Positions 47,412 through 56,092 of a stretch of 64,000 nt of DNA are shown in pieces (positions within the stretch are counted from its first letter, which is position 1; each line of letters starts with the position of its first letter). A model generated the notes under the pieces. It ran no database searches and was not told the DNA's origin. It saw nothing but the letters and a program-made list of their open reading frames with translations. A program made the translations under genes and the position numbers. The stretch is from Synechococcus sp. UW105 (GTDB taxonomy: Bacteria; Cyanobacteriota; Cyanobacteriia; PCC-6307; Cyanobiaceae): positions 62,001 through 126,000 of the forward strand of contig NZ_UCNN01000019.1 of assembly GCF_900473935.1 (NCBI RefSeq), in the 5' to 3' direction.

Positions 47412-48425
47412 ATGGTCGAGGCCACAACTGCCGGCCGTTTCCTCTTTGATCTCCCAACTCCGGAAGCGGCTCTGGCCCTCTCCGGAGCATCCGAACAGAC
47501 CCTGCGTCAACTCGAAGCACTGACCGGTGTTTCCTTGGTGATGCGGGGTCTTCAGCTTGAGATCCGTGGCAGACCCAGCCAATTGGAGAGGGCTGCTGGT
47601 GTTGTCGAGCTATTGCGCCCCTTCTGGCAGGAGGGGGAGAGCGTGTCATCGGTTGATGTACAAGCGGCGCTTCAGTCTCTCGATACCGGTCGGCACCAGG
47701 ATCATGAGGCGATGGGTCAGCAGGTGTTGGCCCGAAGCCAGCGGGGCAATCTGCTCAGGCCGCGGACCTTGCGGCAGAAAAACTACGTCGAGGCGATGGA
47801 GCGACACGACCTCACGTTGGCCCTTGGTCCTGCTGGAACCGGCAAAACCTTTTTGGCCACGGTGCTGGCCGTGCGCATGCTCACTGAACGCAAGGTGGAG
47901 CGATTGATTCTCACCCGTCCAGCGGTGGAGGCGGGAGAACGGCTCGGTTTTCTGCCGGGTGATCTGCAGCAGAAGGTGGATCCCTACCTGCGCCCCCTCT
48001 ATGACGCCTTGCATGCCCTGTTGGGACCCGAAAAAACCAGCGCCTTGCTCGAAAAAGGTGTGATTGAAGTGGCCCCCTTGGCCTACATGCGTGGTCGCAC
48101 CCTGTCGGAAGCGTTTGTGATTCTCGATGAAGCGCAGAACACCACGCCGGCGCAGATGCGCATGGTGCTCACCCGGCTTGGGGAGCGCTCTCGCATGGTG
48201 GTGACTGGAGACATCACCCAGGTTGATCTGCCTCAGGGGCAGCTCAGTGGCTTGGTCGAAGCGGCTCAGGTGCTTGAGGGGGTTGAGGGGGTTGCCGTTT
48301 GCAAGCTCACCGCAGCCGATGTGGTTCGCCATCCCATGGTGCAACGGGTTGTGGAGGCCTATGCCCGGCGGGACAAAGCCAACGGTGGGCCGGCTGGATC
48401 CGGCGGACAGAGGCCGCGGCGCTAA
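47412..48425 (+). CDS. PhoH-like ATPase
   Basis: A 337-residue PhoH/PhoL family protein: a short N-terminal KH-like region (residues ~20-70), then a P-loop ATPase with LALGPAGTGKTFLATVLAVR, ILTRPAVEAGERLGFLPGD, VILDEAQNTTPAQMRMVLTR and MVVTGDITQVDLPQG. The family is linked to RNA metabolism and, in E. coli, to phosphate stress; in cyanobacteria the gene often sits near ribosome or era genes, as here. It follows rpsP by 8 bp. The C-terminus is a Gly/Arg tail. Confidence 0.93.
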   Translation: MVEATTAGRFLFDLPTPEAALALSGASEQTLRQLEALTGVSLVMRGLQLEIRGRPSQLERAAGVVELLRPFWQEGESVSSVDVQAALQSLDTGRHQDHEAMGQQVLARSQRGNLLRPRTLRQKNYVEAMERHDLTLALGPAGTGKTFLATVLAVRMLTERKVERLILTRPAVEAGERLGFLPGDLQQKVDPYLRPLYDALHALLGPEKTSALLEKGVIEVAPLAYMRGRTLSEAFVILDEAQNTTPAQMRMVLTRLGERSRMVVTGDITQVDLPQGQLSGLVEAAQVLEGVEGVAVCKLTAADVVRHPMVQRVVEAYARRDKANGGPAGSGGQRPRR

Positions 48426-48520
48426 TGCACTGCAACAGGAATTGATGGGGAGATCCGAACCTGTTTTCTGCCCAAAACCTTGTCAGGGCTGGCAAAGTAT
48501 TGACAGTGATCAGGAGATCC

Positions 48521-49255
48521 ATGCCAGCCAGCAGTAATTTCCAGGAGGCCATTCGCGAGGCGCAATCGAGCGCTCTGGTTGGCCCCAACGTTGTCAATAA
48601 AGCCTTGCCCTACGTGGGTGGTGGCATGGTGCTGACCGCCGGAGGTGTGCTCGGTGGTATGGCCACCATGGCCTCGATCGGTTACCAGGCCTTCAACGGC
48701 CTTTCGATGGTCGCGATCATTCCGTGGTTCATCCTGTTTTTCGTCGCCCAGAACGCGGCCAAGAAGGCCAACAACGGCACCGCGTTGCCACTGATGGCCA
48801 CCTTTAGTTTGCTCACTGGCTTCACCCTCACTGGCCTTGTCGTTCAGGCGATCTATGTGGCAGGTGCCGCATCGATTGGCATCGCAGCGTTGGCCACCGG
48901 TCTCACCTTTGTGGTGGCCTCCGTGTTTGGACGTCGCATGAGCGACAGCGTGGGTCAGGCGCTCACCTCGGTGGTCAGCCTTGGTTTGTTTGGCCTGGTG
49001 ATCGCGATGGTTGGCATCTTTATTGCCAGCTTCTTTATTCCTGGCCTGTATGAAATCACCAATCTCGCGATCGCCGGCTTTGGCACGGTGCTGTTCGTGG
49101 GAATGGCTTTCGTCGATTTCTATACGATGCCTAGGATGTATCGCGATGATCAGTACCTCTCAGGAGCCCTGGGGATGTATCTGACGTACATCAACCTGTT
49201 CGTCTTTGTATTGCGTCTAATCATTGCTCTGCAGGGTGGTGGTCGTCGCGACTGA
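48521..49255 (+). CDS. Bax inhibitor-1 / YccA family membrane protein
   Basis: A 244-residue protein with seven hydrophobic segments starting at YVGGGMVLTAGGVLGGMATM, ending in LTYINLFVFVLRLIIAL, and a cytosolic N-terminus. The last loop has FYTMPRMYRDD, with the acidic residues proposed to gate calcium in BI-1 homologues. The family is linked to ion balance or protein quality control in bacteria. AGGAG lies six bases before the ATG used; seven codons upstream is another Met. A strong terminator follows. Confidence 0.88.
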   Translation: MPASSNFQEAIREAQSSALVGPNVVNKALPYVGGGMVLTAGGVLGGMATMASIGYQAFNGLSMVAIIPWFILFFVAQNAAKKANNGTALPLMATFSLLTGFTLTGLVVQAIYVAGAASIGIAALATGLTFVVASVFGRRMSDSVGQALTSVVSLGLFGLVIAMVGIFIASFFIPGLYEITNLAIAGFGTVLFVGMAFVDFYTMPRMYRDDQYLSGALGMYLTYINLFVFVLRLIIALQGGGRRD

Positions 49256-49290
49256 GCGTGATCCCTGAGCTGGTTGTTCGACCAGCCTTG

Positions 49291-49316
49291 GCCCCGGCGA
49301 GAGCCGGGGCTTTGTT
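49291..49316 (+). terminator. Intrinsic terminator after the BI-1 gene
   Basis: GCCCCGGC and GCCGGGGC form a perfect 8-bp stem with a GAGA loop, followed by TTTGTTG. It is 35 bp past the stop and ends the ftn2-to-BI-1 plus-strand run. Confidence 0.85.
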
Positions 49317-49370
49317 GTGTCTAGGCCTGCTTCGCTTCGGCCACTGATCCCCTCGAAGCTGGTGTTTGGC

Positions 49371-49889
49371 TTACTCCGCAACGGCGTTAATCGCGGCATG
49401 GATGGCGGCCTTCTGGGCGTCGTTGTAGCCCCATCGCTCTAGAAAACTGACATCCTCACCACGGTTGTGGGCCGCGGCATCAAGCAGGGTGTCGAGACGC
49501 ACTTTGACGCGAGCGGATTCGAGTTGGCGCAGCAGTTCAATGCAGCGGCTGTTCACGCGTTCCGATCCGGCAGCCTGTTCGCCGTCGCCGTTGCCCTGGT
49601 GGTGATGGACCATGGCGGCACTCATGGCCAGGTTTCGGGCCGTCAGGTCAACCACGCCATCACCGGCTTCCCGCAGTTTGATCAGAAGGGCTTCCGGCAG
49701 GCGGTCCATCAGGGCGCTGTCACCGGCCAGGCTCACCACGAAAAACCCGCGCGCTCCGTCACGGCTGGCGACCAGTTCGCCCACCCTGTCGGCGATCACC
49801 TCGTCGCTGATTTCCTCGTCATCCCATTGCTTCAGCCATCCGGCGGCGATCTCCATCGCCTGCTGGAAACTGGGCTCAAGCCTGCTCAT
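49371..49889 (-). CDS. Conserved hypothetical protein
   Basis: A 172-residue soluble protein: a helical N-terminus (FQQAMEIAAGWLKQWDDEEI, then SDEVIADRVGELVAS), a middle with GFFVVSLAGDSALMDRLPEA and AMVHHHQGNG, and a C-terminal helix pair (QLESARVKVRLDTLLDAAAH; KAAIHAAINAV). The histidine cluster is notable but not diagnostic. This composition matches a cyanobacterial family of unknown function. It is a single gene convergent with the BI-1 gene and divergent from era, 76 bp apart. Confidence 0.75.
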   Translation of the reverse strand: MSRLEPSFQQAMEIAAGWLKQWDDEEISDEVIADRVGELVASRDGARGFFVVSLAGDSALMDRLPEALLIKLREAGDGVVDLTARNLAMSAAMVHHHQGNGDGEQAAGSERVNSRCIELLRQLESARVKVRLDTLLDAAAHNRGEDVSFLERWGYNDAQKAAIHAAINAVAE

Positions 49890-49965
49890 CTGTGGGATCC
49901 AACCATGGCCTCAGCCTATGGGCTGATGAGCTGAGAGGCTGGAGGACAGGCGAACCAGGCGTTTA

Positions 49966-50913
49966 ATGGATCACACGGGACCCGACGAGCAAGGAGTGTT
50001 CCGTTCCGGCTTTGTGGCCCTGATCGGCCGCCCCAATGTGGGCAAGTCCACCCTGGTGAATCAGCTGGTGGGAGACAAGGTGGCGATCACCTCGCCAGTG
50101 GCCCAGACCACCCGCAACCGCTTACGGGCCATCCTCACAACTGCGGAGGCCCAATTGATCCTGGTGGATACTCCCGGCATCCATAAACCCCACCACCTTC
50201 TGGGAGAGCGTTTGGTGCAGAGCGCCCGGGCAGCCATTGGCGAAGTGGACCAGGTGTTGTTGTTGCTGGAGGGCTGTGAGAAGCCAGGCCGCGGCGATGC
50301 TTTTATCGTCAATCTGCTGCAGCAGCAGCGCTTGCCTGTGCAGGTGGTACTCAACAAATGGGACAAGGTCCCAGTGGATCAACGGCCGCAGGCCGATGCC
50401 GCGTATCGCGAGCTGTTGGCCGAAACTGACTGGCCTCTGCTGCATTGCAGTGCTCTCAGTGGCGAAGGCTGTCCTGATCTCGTCGCCGCGATCAGTGCCC
50501 GGATGCCTGAAGGGCCACAGCTCTACCCCCCCGACATGGTGAGCGACCAGCCCGAACGCCTCCTGATGGGGGAGCTGATTCGCGAACAGGTGCTGGCTCA
50601 CACCAGGGAGGAAGTGCCTCACAGCGTGGCGGTGCAGATCGAACGCGTGGAAGACATGCCGACAAAGGGCAAGGGAAGCAAGCCCCGCACCGCTGTGCTG
50701 GCAACGGTGCTGGTGGAGCGAAAAAGCCAGAAAGGGATCTTGATCGGCAAGGGTGGCGCCATGCTCAAGACCATTGGACAGGGCGCACGTCTTCAGATGC
50801 AGACCCTGATTGATGGTTCCGTGTACCTGGAATTGTTCGTGAAGGTGGTGCCGAATTGGCGAACAAGCCCAGCCCGCTTAAACGAACTTGGCTACAGCGA
50901 AGAGCACCTCTGA
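49966..50913 (+). CDS. era: GTPase Era
   Basis: A ribosome-assembly GTPase that binds the 3' end of 16S rRNA. The GTPase domain has GRPNVGKSTLVNQLVGDKVA (G1), TTRNR (G2), DTPGIHKPHHLLG (G3) and NKWDKVP (G4). The C-terminal KH domain has KGILIGKGGAMLKTIGQGAR. At 315 residues it is normal. The start is MDHTGPDEQGVFRSGFVALI. A hairpin lies 8 bp past the stop. Confidence 0.97.
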   Translation: MDHTGPDEQGVFRSGFVALIGRPNVGKSTLVNQLVGDKVAITSPVAQTTRNRLRAILTTAEAQLILVDTPGIHKPHHLLGERLVQSARAAIGEVDQVLLLLEGCEKPGRGDAFIVNLLQQQRLPVQVVLNKWDKVPVDQRPQADAAYRELLAETDWPLLHCSALSGEGCPDLVAAISARMPEGPQLYPPDMVSDQPERLLMGELIREQVLAHTREEVPHSVAVQIERVEDMPTKGKGSKPRTAVLATVLVERKSQKGILIGKGGAMLKTIGQGARLQMQTLIDGSVYLELFVKVVPNWRTSPARLNELGYSEEHL

Positions 50914-50920
50914 CAGGCCA

Positions 50921-50944
50921 AGCCCCCCATGCAAATGGGAGGCT
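50921..50944. terminator. Hairpin between era and a convergent gene
   Basis: AGCCCCCCAT and ATGGGAGGCT pair around GCAA with one mismatch. No T-run follows on either strand, so it is a weak or accessory terminator for era and the convergent exported protein gene. Confidence 0.5.
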
Positions 50945-50965
50945 CGCGAATCGGCTATCTGTGAC

Positions 50966-51499
50966 TCACCACATCCGGTAGACGGGGCTATAGATCAACT
51001 TGCGACCGTTGCGGGTTTCGACGAGGTTGCCGTGACGAAGATCAAAGCGCGTGCTCACGGGAGACCAGCCTGCCTGAATGGTGTGCCATTGCCCCACATA
51101 ACCAACCGCAGCAGAGCGACAGTGACTACCGTCCACCCAGGTCTTGGTGACCTTCGGCGAGTAGGCAGGGCTGATCTGGAATCGGGCACCATTGATGGCT
51201 GCGAACTGACCACGGGCATGTAAGGCGTGGCAGCGGCGCTGGCTCACATTGGGATAAACAGGCCTGATTTCGGGATAGCCGGCGATTGGGGCCAACACGG
51301 AGTCGATGATGTTGCCGACGGTCATGTCGGTTCCGTAGTCGGGGTGCGGCGCGAAGCCAGGATCGATGCCGTACCCAGGATCGATGCCGTAACCAGGATG
51401 CATGCCGTAATCCGGATGCATGCCGTAGTGCTGGGCCTGGGCTGGAGCGACGATGGCTGCAGGAAGGACTGCGGCCAGGGTGAGAGCAAGGAGTTTCAT
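50966..51499 (-). CDS. Exported protein with YGMHP-type repeats
   Basis: A 177-residue protein starting MKLLALTLAAVLPAAIVAPA with cleavage after AQA. The mature N-terminus has four to five six-residue repeats (YGMHPD, YGMHPG, YGIDPG, YGIDPG, then FAPHPD). A second domain (~95-177) has two cysteines (RRCHAL, GSHCRSA) and YVGQWHTIQAGWSPV. The repeats, with Tyr, Met and His, could bind metal; this is a guess. The short start gives a standard signal peptide. No family recognised for the C-terminal domain. Confidence 0.78.
   Translation of the reverse strand: MKLLALTLAAVLPAAIVAPAQAQHYGMHPDYGMHPGYGIDPGYGIDPGFAPHPDYGTDMTVGNIIDSVLAPIAGYPEIRPVYPNVSQRRCHALHARGQFAAINGARFQISPAYSPKVTKTWVDGSHCRSAAVGYVGQWHTIQAGWSPVSTRFDLRHGNLVETRNGRKLIYSPVYRMW
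51346..51435 (-). repeat. 18-bp in-frame repeats in the exported protein gene
   Basis: Four to five 18-bp units encode YG(M/I)(H/D)P(D/G). Neighbouring units are nearly identical at the DNA level (for example GGATCGATGCCGTA and GGATGCATGCCGTA), which points to recent slippage or duplication. Confidence 0.75.
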
Positions 51500-51562
51500 G
51501 GGGGTGAACTGGTTCGATGTCCTCACCATCTCGCTACCAGTAGCCGCGTGAATTGACGACCG

Positions 51563-51859
51563 TCAGTCATCGCTGTGATCTTGCTCACGTGTTGTTTGAT
51601 TGGCCAGCAGTTGGAGGCTTTCCAGTCGTTCAAGCGTTTGTTGTGCCTGGGTGAGCATGGCGCGGCCATGGGGAGCGCAGACTGCCACCAGCGAGGCGCC
51701 TTCGGAGGCTTCGATTCGCGTCTGGTCGATGCAATCGGCGATGCGTGCTCTGGGGTCGCCCTCCATGGACTTGGTGGCTTGCACCATGGCTGGGTTCACC
51801 AAGGCGCGCAGCAGCACCGTGAGGGCTTGATCCAAGCTCTTGGGAGGGGTGTGTGGCAC
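51563..51859 (-). CDS. Conserved hypothetical protein
   Basis: A 98-residue, mostly helical soluble protein (LDQALTVLLRALVNPAMVQA; RIADCIDQTRIEASEGASLV; LTQAQQTLERLESLQLLANQ). It has no signal and no known domain; a single Cys lies in IADCID and one in AVCAPHG. It is 63 bp upstream of the exported protein gene on the same strand, so the two may share a promoter. Codon use is consistent with a real gene. Confidence 0.6.
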   Translation of the reverse strand: MPHTPPKSLDQALTVLLRALVNPAMVQATKSMEGDPRARIADCIDQTRIEASEGASLVAVCAPHGRAMLTQAQQTLERLESLQLLANQTTREQDHSDD

Positions 51860-51977
51860 AGACAGGGAAACTCAGTCGTCACCAGTCTGTTGAATAGCTT
51901 TGTTTGAGCGCTTCGGCTGAGCGTGAGCTCTCTTCAATGCTCTGCCGGCGTTACGTTGCCATTAGTGGGGAAGGGTG

Positions 51978-52388
51978 ATGAAACGCGCACGGCTCCGTCA
52001 ACGGCTTCAGCAGCTCCCCCCCTGGCTTGAGAAGACCTTGCCGGCTGAACGCAATTTCTACGTCTTTGTGGCCGTCGCCTTTGGCGTTGTGGGCTATCTC
52101 GCCGGAGTGTCGCTGCTGGGCCGCTTTGAGTCGCCGCCGATCAGCCTGGACGAGACGCCGCTGCCTCCGGTTGAAGGTGGAGTGAATCCAGTCCTGCCAG
52201 GGACGGCTCCGGCTGAGCCCATCAATGACCCTGCTGAGTTGACAACCCCGTCTGTCCCTGCGCCAGAGATCAAGCCTGCACCGGTCCCTGACCGATCCGA
52301 GTTCACCGAGGCAGAAAACTGTCGGATCTGGAAACGAACCTTCCCAGAAGCAGCGGCCAAATTGAAACCTGGTGATTCCTGTTATTGA
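51978..52388 (+). CDS. Hypothetical single-pass membrane protein, Pro-rich
   Basis: A 136-residue protein: a basic start (MKRARLRQRLQQLPPWLEKT), one membrane segment (FYVFVAVAFGVVGYLAGVSL), a ~60-residue Pro/Glu-rich linker and a short end with two Cys (ENCRIWKR, GDSCY). The ATG has GGGGAAGG upstream. The end looks like a small disulfide-linked unit in the periplasm or lumen, by inference. No family recognised. Confidence 0.65.
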   Translation: MKRARLRQRLQQLPPWLEKTLPAERNFYVFVAVAFGVVGYLAGVSLLGRFESPPISLDETPLPPVEGGVNPVLPGTAPAEPINDPAELTTPSVPAPEIKPAPVPDRSEFTEAENCRIWKRTFPEAAAKLKPGDSCY

Positions 52389-52631
52389 GGCTGTCGCCAA
52401 GCTCTGTTCGCCTGCTCCGGTGCAGCCGCTAAGAACAGAGTGCATCGGCACACCCGCTTCAAGCTCAGATAGCGGTTGGGTCGGTCCGGTAGAGATCCGT
52501 CACGAGTCCAGTGCGGAAGACGGTTTGCTCGCGCTTTTCGCCCCGATCAGCGGTGAATTTCGTTGTGGTTATTGCTGCTGTGCTCGGTGCAGTGTTGCCA
52601 GGTTGTGAGGCAGGGCTGAGAGAATCGCCAC

Positions 52632-53141
52632 ATGACTGATGCCCCTGCCCCTACGGCTGTGTCTCCGGTGGCCGACCTTCCCTTCCCGCCCGAAACCCTG
52701 CAAGCTTTCTCGCAGCTCTGTGTCGGTCGCTGGATGAGCCTGCGAAGCACCTTTGCCCTCGATGGCTCGGAGGAGTGGCATCAAAGTGAGCGCGGCGAGG
52801 TCGAAATCCGGTCTGACGACGATCCGACCGGTTGCGCTGCCTTGACGGTGAGCGACGGCGAGGGCAAGCCGCTCAGTCGCCTGGTCTTCAGTGCTGATGG
52901 TGTGGTTCAGCGTGCGGGTGGTGCGGCCCAGGCCATCCAGTCGGGGGGCTGGCAATTGCGGAAGGATGGTTGCCTCGAGCTCCGTTTTCCTGCGGATGAT
53001 GATGCCGAGGTGCTGGAGCGCGTTTGGTTCATCAAGGCCAATCTGCGCCTGCGCACGACCACGCTGGTGGACCGGTCGGGGACTCCTCAGCAGGCGAGCT
53101 TCTGTTCCGAGATCCGTCGGGTCTCCTCTCCCGCTCGCTAA
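52632..53141 (+). CDS. Phycobiliprotein chromophore lyase, CpcS/CpeS type
   Basis: A 169-residue lipocalin-fold lyase that attaches bilins to Cys-82-type sites of phycobiliproteins. The conserved entry helix and strand are FSQLCVGRWMSLRSTFALDG; then VEIRSDDDPTG, QRAGGAAQAIQSGGWQLRKD and a C-terminal FIKANLRLRTTTLVDRSGTP with ASFCSEIRRV. The ~20-residue N-terminal extension is polar. Whether it acts on phycoerythrin or phycocyanin cannot be decided here. It lies 6 bp before trmD, so they may be co-transcribed. Its presence supports a phycobilisome-bearing organism. Confidence 0.88.
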   Translation: MTDAPAPTAVSPVADLPFPPETLQAFSQLCVGRWMSLRSTFALDGSEEWHQSERGEVEIRSDDDPTGCAALTVSDGEGKPLSRLVFSADGVVQRAGGAAQAIQSGGWQLRKDGCLELRFPADDDAEVLERVWFIKANLRLRTTTLVDRSGTPQQASFCSEIRRVSSPAR

Positions 53142-53147
53142 GGCCTG

Positions 53148-53849
53148 ATGGCGCCCTTTCGTTTGGATGTGCTCAGCCTGGTGCCCCAGGCTTTCGCTCC
53201 TCTGCTGGAGCTCGGTGTGATCGGTCGCGCTTTCGCTGCCGGCATCGCTGAGCTGCATCTGCACAATCCTCGCGATCACACCACCGATCGCCATCACAAG
53301 GTCGATGACATCCCCTATGGCGGAGGGGCTGGCATGGTGCTGAAACCGGAACCTGTCTATGCGGCCTTTGAGGCACTGCCCGTTCTGCCGCGTCGGCGTG
53401 TGCTGATGATGAGCCCACAGGGCCAGCCCCTGAAGCAGGCTGATCTTCAGCGCTGGGCAGAAGACTTTGATCAGTTGGTGCTTCTGTGCGGCCACTACGA
53501 AGGCTTTGATGAGCGCATTCGCGGTTTGGCTGATGAGGAGGTGTCGTTAGGGGATTTTGTGCTCACCGGTGGCGAATTGCCGGCGATGACCATCATTAAT
53601 GGGGTTGTACGCCTGTTGCCCGGCACGGTGGGAACCGCCGCGTCCTTGGTGGATGAGAGTCACAGTGATCTGTTGCTGGAGCATCCCCACTACACCCGGC
53701 CGGCGGAGTTCCGTGGGATGACGGTTCCGGATGTCTTGCGCAGTGGTGATCATGGCGCCATCGATGCCTGGCGCCAGGCTCAGCGGGAGCAGCGCACGAG
53801 GGAACGACGTCCGGATCTGCATCGACGTTGGCAGGAGAAACAGCAGTAG
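53148..53849 (+). CDS. trmD: tRNA (guanine37-N1)-methyltransferase
   Basis: A SPOUT enzyme that methylates G37 of tRNAs reading CNN and GNN codons. The sequence has LDVLSLVPQAF, DDIPYGGGAGMVLKPEP, LLCGHYEGFDERI (the trefoil-knot SAM site), GDFVLTGGELPAMTIING and the C-terminal VPDVLRSGDHGAIDAWR. At 233 residues it is normal. It starts with ATG just after the lyase gene. Confidence 0.97.
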   Translation: MAPFRLDVLSLVPQAFAPLLELGVIGRAFAAGIAELHLHNPRDHTTDRHHKVDDIPYGGGAGMVLKPEPVYAAFEALPVLPRRRVLMMSPQGQPLKQADLQRWAEDFDQLVLLCGHYEGFDERIRGLADEEVSLGDFVLTGGELPAMTIINGVVRLLPGTVGTAASLVDESHSDLLLEHPHYTRPAEFRGMTVPDVLRSGDHGAIDAWRQAQREQRTRERRPDLHRRWQEKQQ

Positions 53850-53905
53850 TCGGCTGCAGCTGCTGGGCTGGTCGTTGAGAATGCCAAGGGTTGGGCCAGG
53901 CATTC

Positions 53906-54391
53906 ATGCAGCTGCGCATCGGCAATGGTTATGACATCCACCGGCTTGTTCCGGGTCGTCCCCTGATCCTTGGGGGGCAGCAGCTTGATCATCCGGCTGG
54001 CCTGGGGCTTGATGGCCACAGTGATGCCGATGTTCTGGTTCACGCGATCATGGATGCCTTGCTCGGTGCCCTTTCGCTTGGAGACATCGGTAAGTACTTC
54101 CCCCCCGATGACCCTCAGTGGAAGGGAGCCGACAGCCTGGTGTTACTGAACCAGGTGGTAGCGCTGGTGCGTGATCAGGGCTGGCAGGTGGTGAATGTGG
54201 ATTCGGTGCTGATTGCTGAGCGCCCCAAGTTGAAGCCTCATATCGAAGCGATGCGCCATGCGATCGCCAGCTGCATTGGCATTGAGCCCGAACGGGTGGG
54301 TGTGAAAGCAACGACCAACGAAAAGCTTGGACCCGAAGGGCGGGAGGAGGGCATTTCTTGTCAGGCTGTTGCCCTACTGCAAACCGCATGA
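53906..54391 (+). CDS. ispF: 2-C-methyl-D-erythritol 2,4-cyclodiphosphate synthase
   Basis: A step of the MEP isoprenoid pathway. Metal-binding and substrate motifs are intact: [11 protein letters not shown] (Asp and His ligands), [30 protein letters not shown] and the C-terminal [17 protein letters not shown]. The ATG used starts at [10 protein letters not shown]; one five codons upstream is possible. Its stop overlaps the next gene by ATGA, and a run of coupled genes follows to larB. Confidence 0.97.
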   Translation: MQLRIGNGYDIHRLVPGRPLILGGQQLDHPAGLGLDGHSDADVLVHAIMDALLGALSLGDIGKYFPPDDPQWKGADSLVLLNQVVALVRDQGWQVVNVDSVLIAERPKLKPHIEAMRHAIASCIGIEPERVGVKATTNEKLGPEGREEGISCQAVALLQTA

Positions 54392-54816
54392 CCCTGCTGC
54401 TGCGTATCGTCTGCTGGCTTGCGGCCGCTCTGATGTGGTGGGTGCCTGCCTCGTTCGCCTCTGCCGCTATGGCTTCAAACGTTTCCGACTCCTCTGATGC
54501 TGCCGTTGTTGAGCATCTGCGGGTCAAAGTGCCCGTGGAAGCACGAGCCATTTGGCTCGAGGCGGAGCAGGGCAGCTGGGAGCCTTGGTTGGCACAGCAG
54601 GATGGCTTTCTCGGCCGTGATCTGCTCTGGGATGCCACGACTGAGGAAGGAACTCTGCTGATTCGCTGGCAGAGCAGGGCGCAGTGGAAGGCTATTCCGC
54701 AGGCCGATGTGAACAAGGTTCAGGATCAGTTTGAGCGACTGGCCCGGGAGGGCACTGGTCTTGCCAGTGGTAATCCCTTCCCACTCGTCTTTGAAGGTGA
54801 GTTGTTGCCGCAGTGA
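54388..54816 (+). CDS. TIGR03792-like exported protein
   Basis: A 142-residue protein with a signal-like start ([20 protein letters not shown], cleavage near FASA) and a mature domain with [40 protein letters not shown] and [18 protein letters not shown]. This pattern matches a cyanobacterial family related to the antibiotic-biosynthesis-monooxygenase fold (TIGR03792). Function unknown. It overlaps ispF upstream and larB downstream by 4 bp each, so all three are translationally coupled. Confidence 0.8.
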   Translation: MTLLLRIVCWLAAALMWWVPASFASAAMASNVSDSSDAAVVEHLRVKVPVEARAIWLEAEQGSWEPWLAQQDGFLGRDLLWDATTEEGTLLIRWQSRAQWKAIPQADVNKVQDQFERLAREGTGLASGNPFPLVFEGELLPQ

Positions 54817-55535
54817 GCGACTTTCCAGCCTCCGATCAGCAGCAGCGCGATGACGTCCGCTTCGACTGGGGACGACCCGCTCGTATCGGCTTGCATGAAG
54901 CGATATGGGGTGAACACAAAAGCGCTGAGCAGATCGCTGCGATCTTGAATCAGTTGGCAGAGCGGGATCAGCTCGCTTTGGTCACTCGTGTGAGTGAGGA
55001 GAAGGCACGCACGGTGCGAACCTTGCTTGCGGCTCAATCAGAAGCAGCAGTGCTGCGTTGGTACGCGTCTGCCCGCTGTCTCAGCTTCGGGAGGTTGCCT
55101 GTTCGGCGTGCAGAGCTGGGAGAGGTGATGGTGCTTGGTGCAGGCACGAGTGATCTCACGGTTGCGTCAGAAGCGCAGTTGGCTCTGCAGTGCCACGGTG
55201 TTGCATGCGGCTTGATGCTTGATGTGGGGGTGGCCGGGCTTCATCGTCTGCTGGAGCAGTTGCCTCGACTAAAGCCTTGCCAGGTTTTGATTGCCTGCGC
55301 GGGGATGGAAGGAGCCTTGCCCACGGTGCTGGCCGGTTTGGTGCCCCAGCCGGTGATCGGTGTGCCGGTGTCCGTTGGCTATGGAGTCAGTGCAGGCGGG
55401 CGCACAGCCCTGGAGGGCATGCTCGCGAGCTGTGCACCGGGGCTGACGGTGGTCAACATCGACAACGGTTATGGAGCGGCGATGGCGGCCCTGCGCATTC
55501 TTCAGTCCAACGGCGGGACAGGGCTCAGTCGTTGA
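54813..55535 (+). CDS. larB: LarB, nickel-pincer cofactor synthesis (AIR-carboxylase-like)
   Basis: A 240-residue LarB protein, which carboxylates the pyridinium ring of NaAD at the start of nickel-pincer cofactor synthesis. The C-terminal PurE-like domain has VMVLGAGTSDLTVASEAQLA, CGLMLDVGVAGLHRL, ACAGMEGALPTVLAGLVPQP and the closing VVNIDNGYGAAMAAL. LarC, LarE and LarA are not in this window, so the pathway cannot be shown complete. It starts with GTG overlapping the previous stop. Confidence 0.9.
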   Translation: MSDFPASDQQQRDDVRFDWGRPARIGLHEAIWGEHKSAEQIAAILNQLAERDQLALVTRVSEEKARTVRTLLAAQSEAAVLRWYASARCLSFGRLPVRRAELGEVMVLGAGTSDLTVASEAQLALQCHGVACGLMLDVGVAGLHRLLEQLPRLKPCQVLIACAGMEGALPTVLAGLVPQPVIGVPVSVGYGVSAGGRTALEGMLASCAPGLTVVNIDNGYGAAMAALRILQSNGGTGLSR

Positions 55536-55707
55536 AGATGGGATGGGGGCTTGGCAGAAGAGCTGCCGTTGATGCCTCGTCGGTGTTGAGATCGAGCAAT
55601 TCTTCGACCCAACGTTTCATCGAGAGAGGTAAACGACCTTCCTGATAGCGCATCAGTGCTTCCATCAGCACAGACGAATTGATCCACTGAGGGGAACGCC
55701 GAGCCAT
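55525..55707 (-). CDS. Small hypothetical protein
   Basis: A 60-residue protein, MARRSPQWINSSVLMEALMR at the start, then a helix with KRWVEELLDLNTDE and a polar end LLPSPHPIFND. It overlaps the larB 3' end by 11 bp on the other strand. No family recognised. It may belong with the small frame just upstream on the same strand. Evidence is only its length and amphipathic pattern. Confidence 0.4.
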   Translation of the reverse strand: MARRSPQWINSSVLMEALMRYQEGRLPLSMKRWVEELLDLNTDEASTAALLPSPHPIFND

Positions 55708-55773
55708 GACCCGATGCAGGTTGGGCGAAGGATGAAGCAGCTCAGAAGCTGGCGCAATGGGACAAGCCTTGAA

Positions 55774-55953
55774 TCAATCCGTTGATTCGACTTGGCTGCT
55801 TAGCCGATGGAGTTCGCTTCTGAGCTCAGGACCTTCGACGTCACCAAGGAGACGAACGAGATCAAATAACTCGTTTCGATCGAGCTCACCATTCGCCTGC
55901 CATTGCATGGAGCGGGGGTCGAGGCAGGAGGCGGGAGCCAAGGTCAGGAGCAA
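55774..55953 (-). CDS. Possible small protein (weak)
   Basis: A 59-codon frame counted from a TTG; an ATG at codon 16 would give a 44-residue form (MQWQANGELDRNELFDLVRL). The helical stretch with ELDRNELFDLVRLLGD and ELRSELHRLSSQ looks protein-like, but no ribosome site stands out. It lies 66 bp upstream of the 60-residue gene on the same strand. Confidence 0.35.
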   Translation of the reverse strand: MLLTLAPASCLDPRSMQWQANGELDRNELFDLVRLLGDVEGPELRSELHRLSSQVESTD

Positions 55954-56092
55954 TTGACAATCATTGGACCTTAGAGAGTTTGCGCCGAATTGAAAGCGCT
56001 GAAATCTGTACTTGATCAGAAGAATTCAGGCTTGTCATGCGTGGCGTGATCGCGCAACCTGACTTCCAATTGGGTTTGGGGAGTTCACCCGC

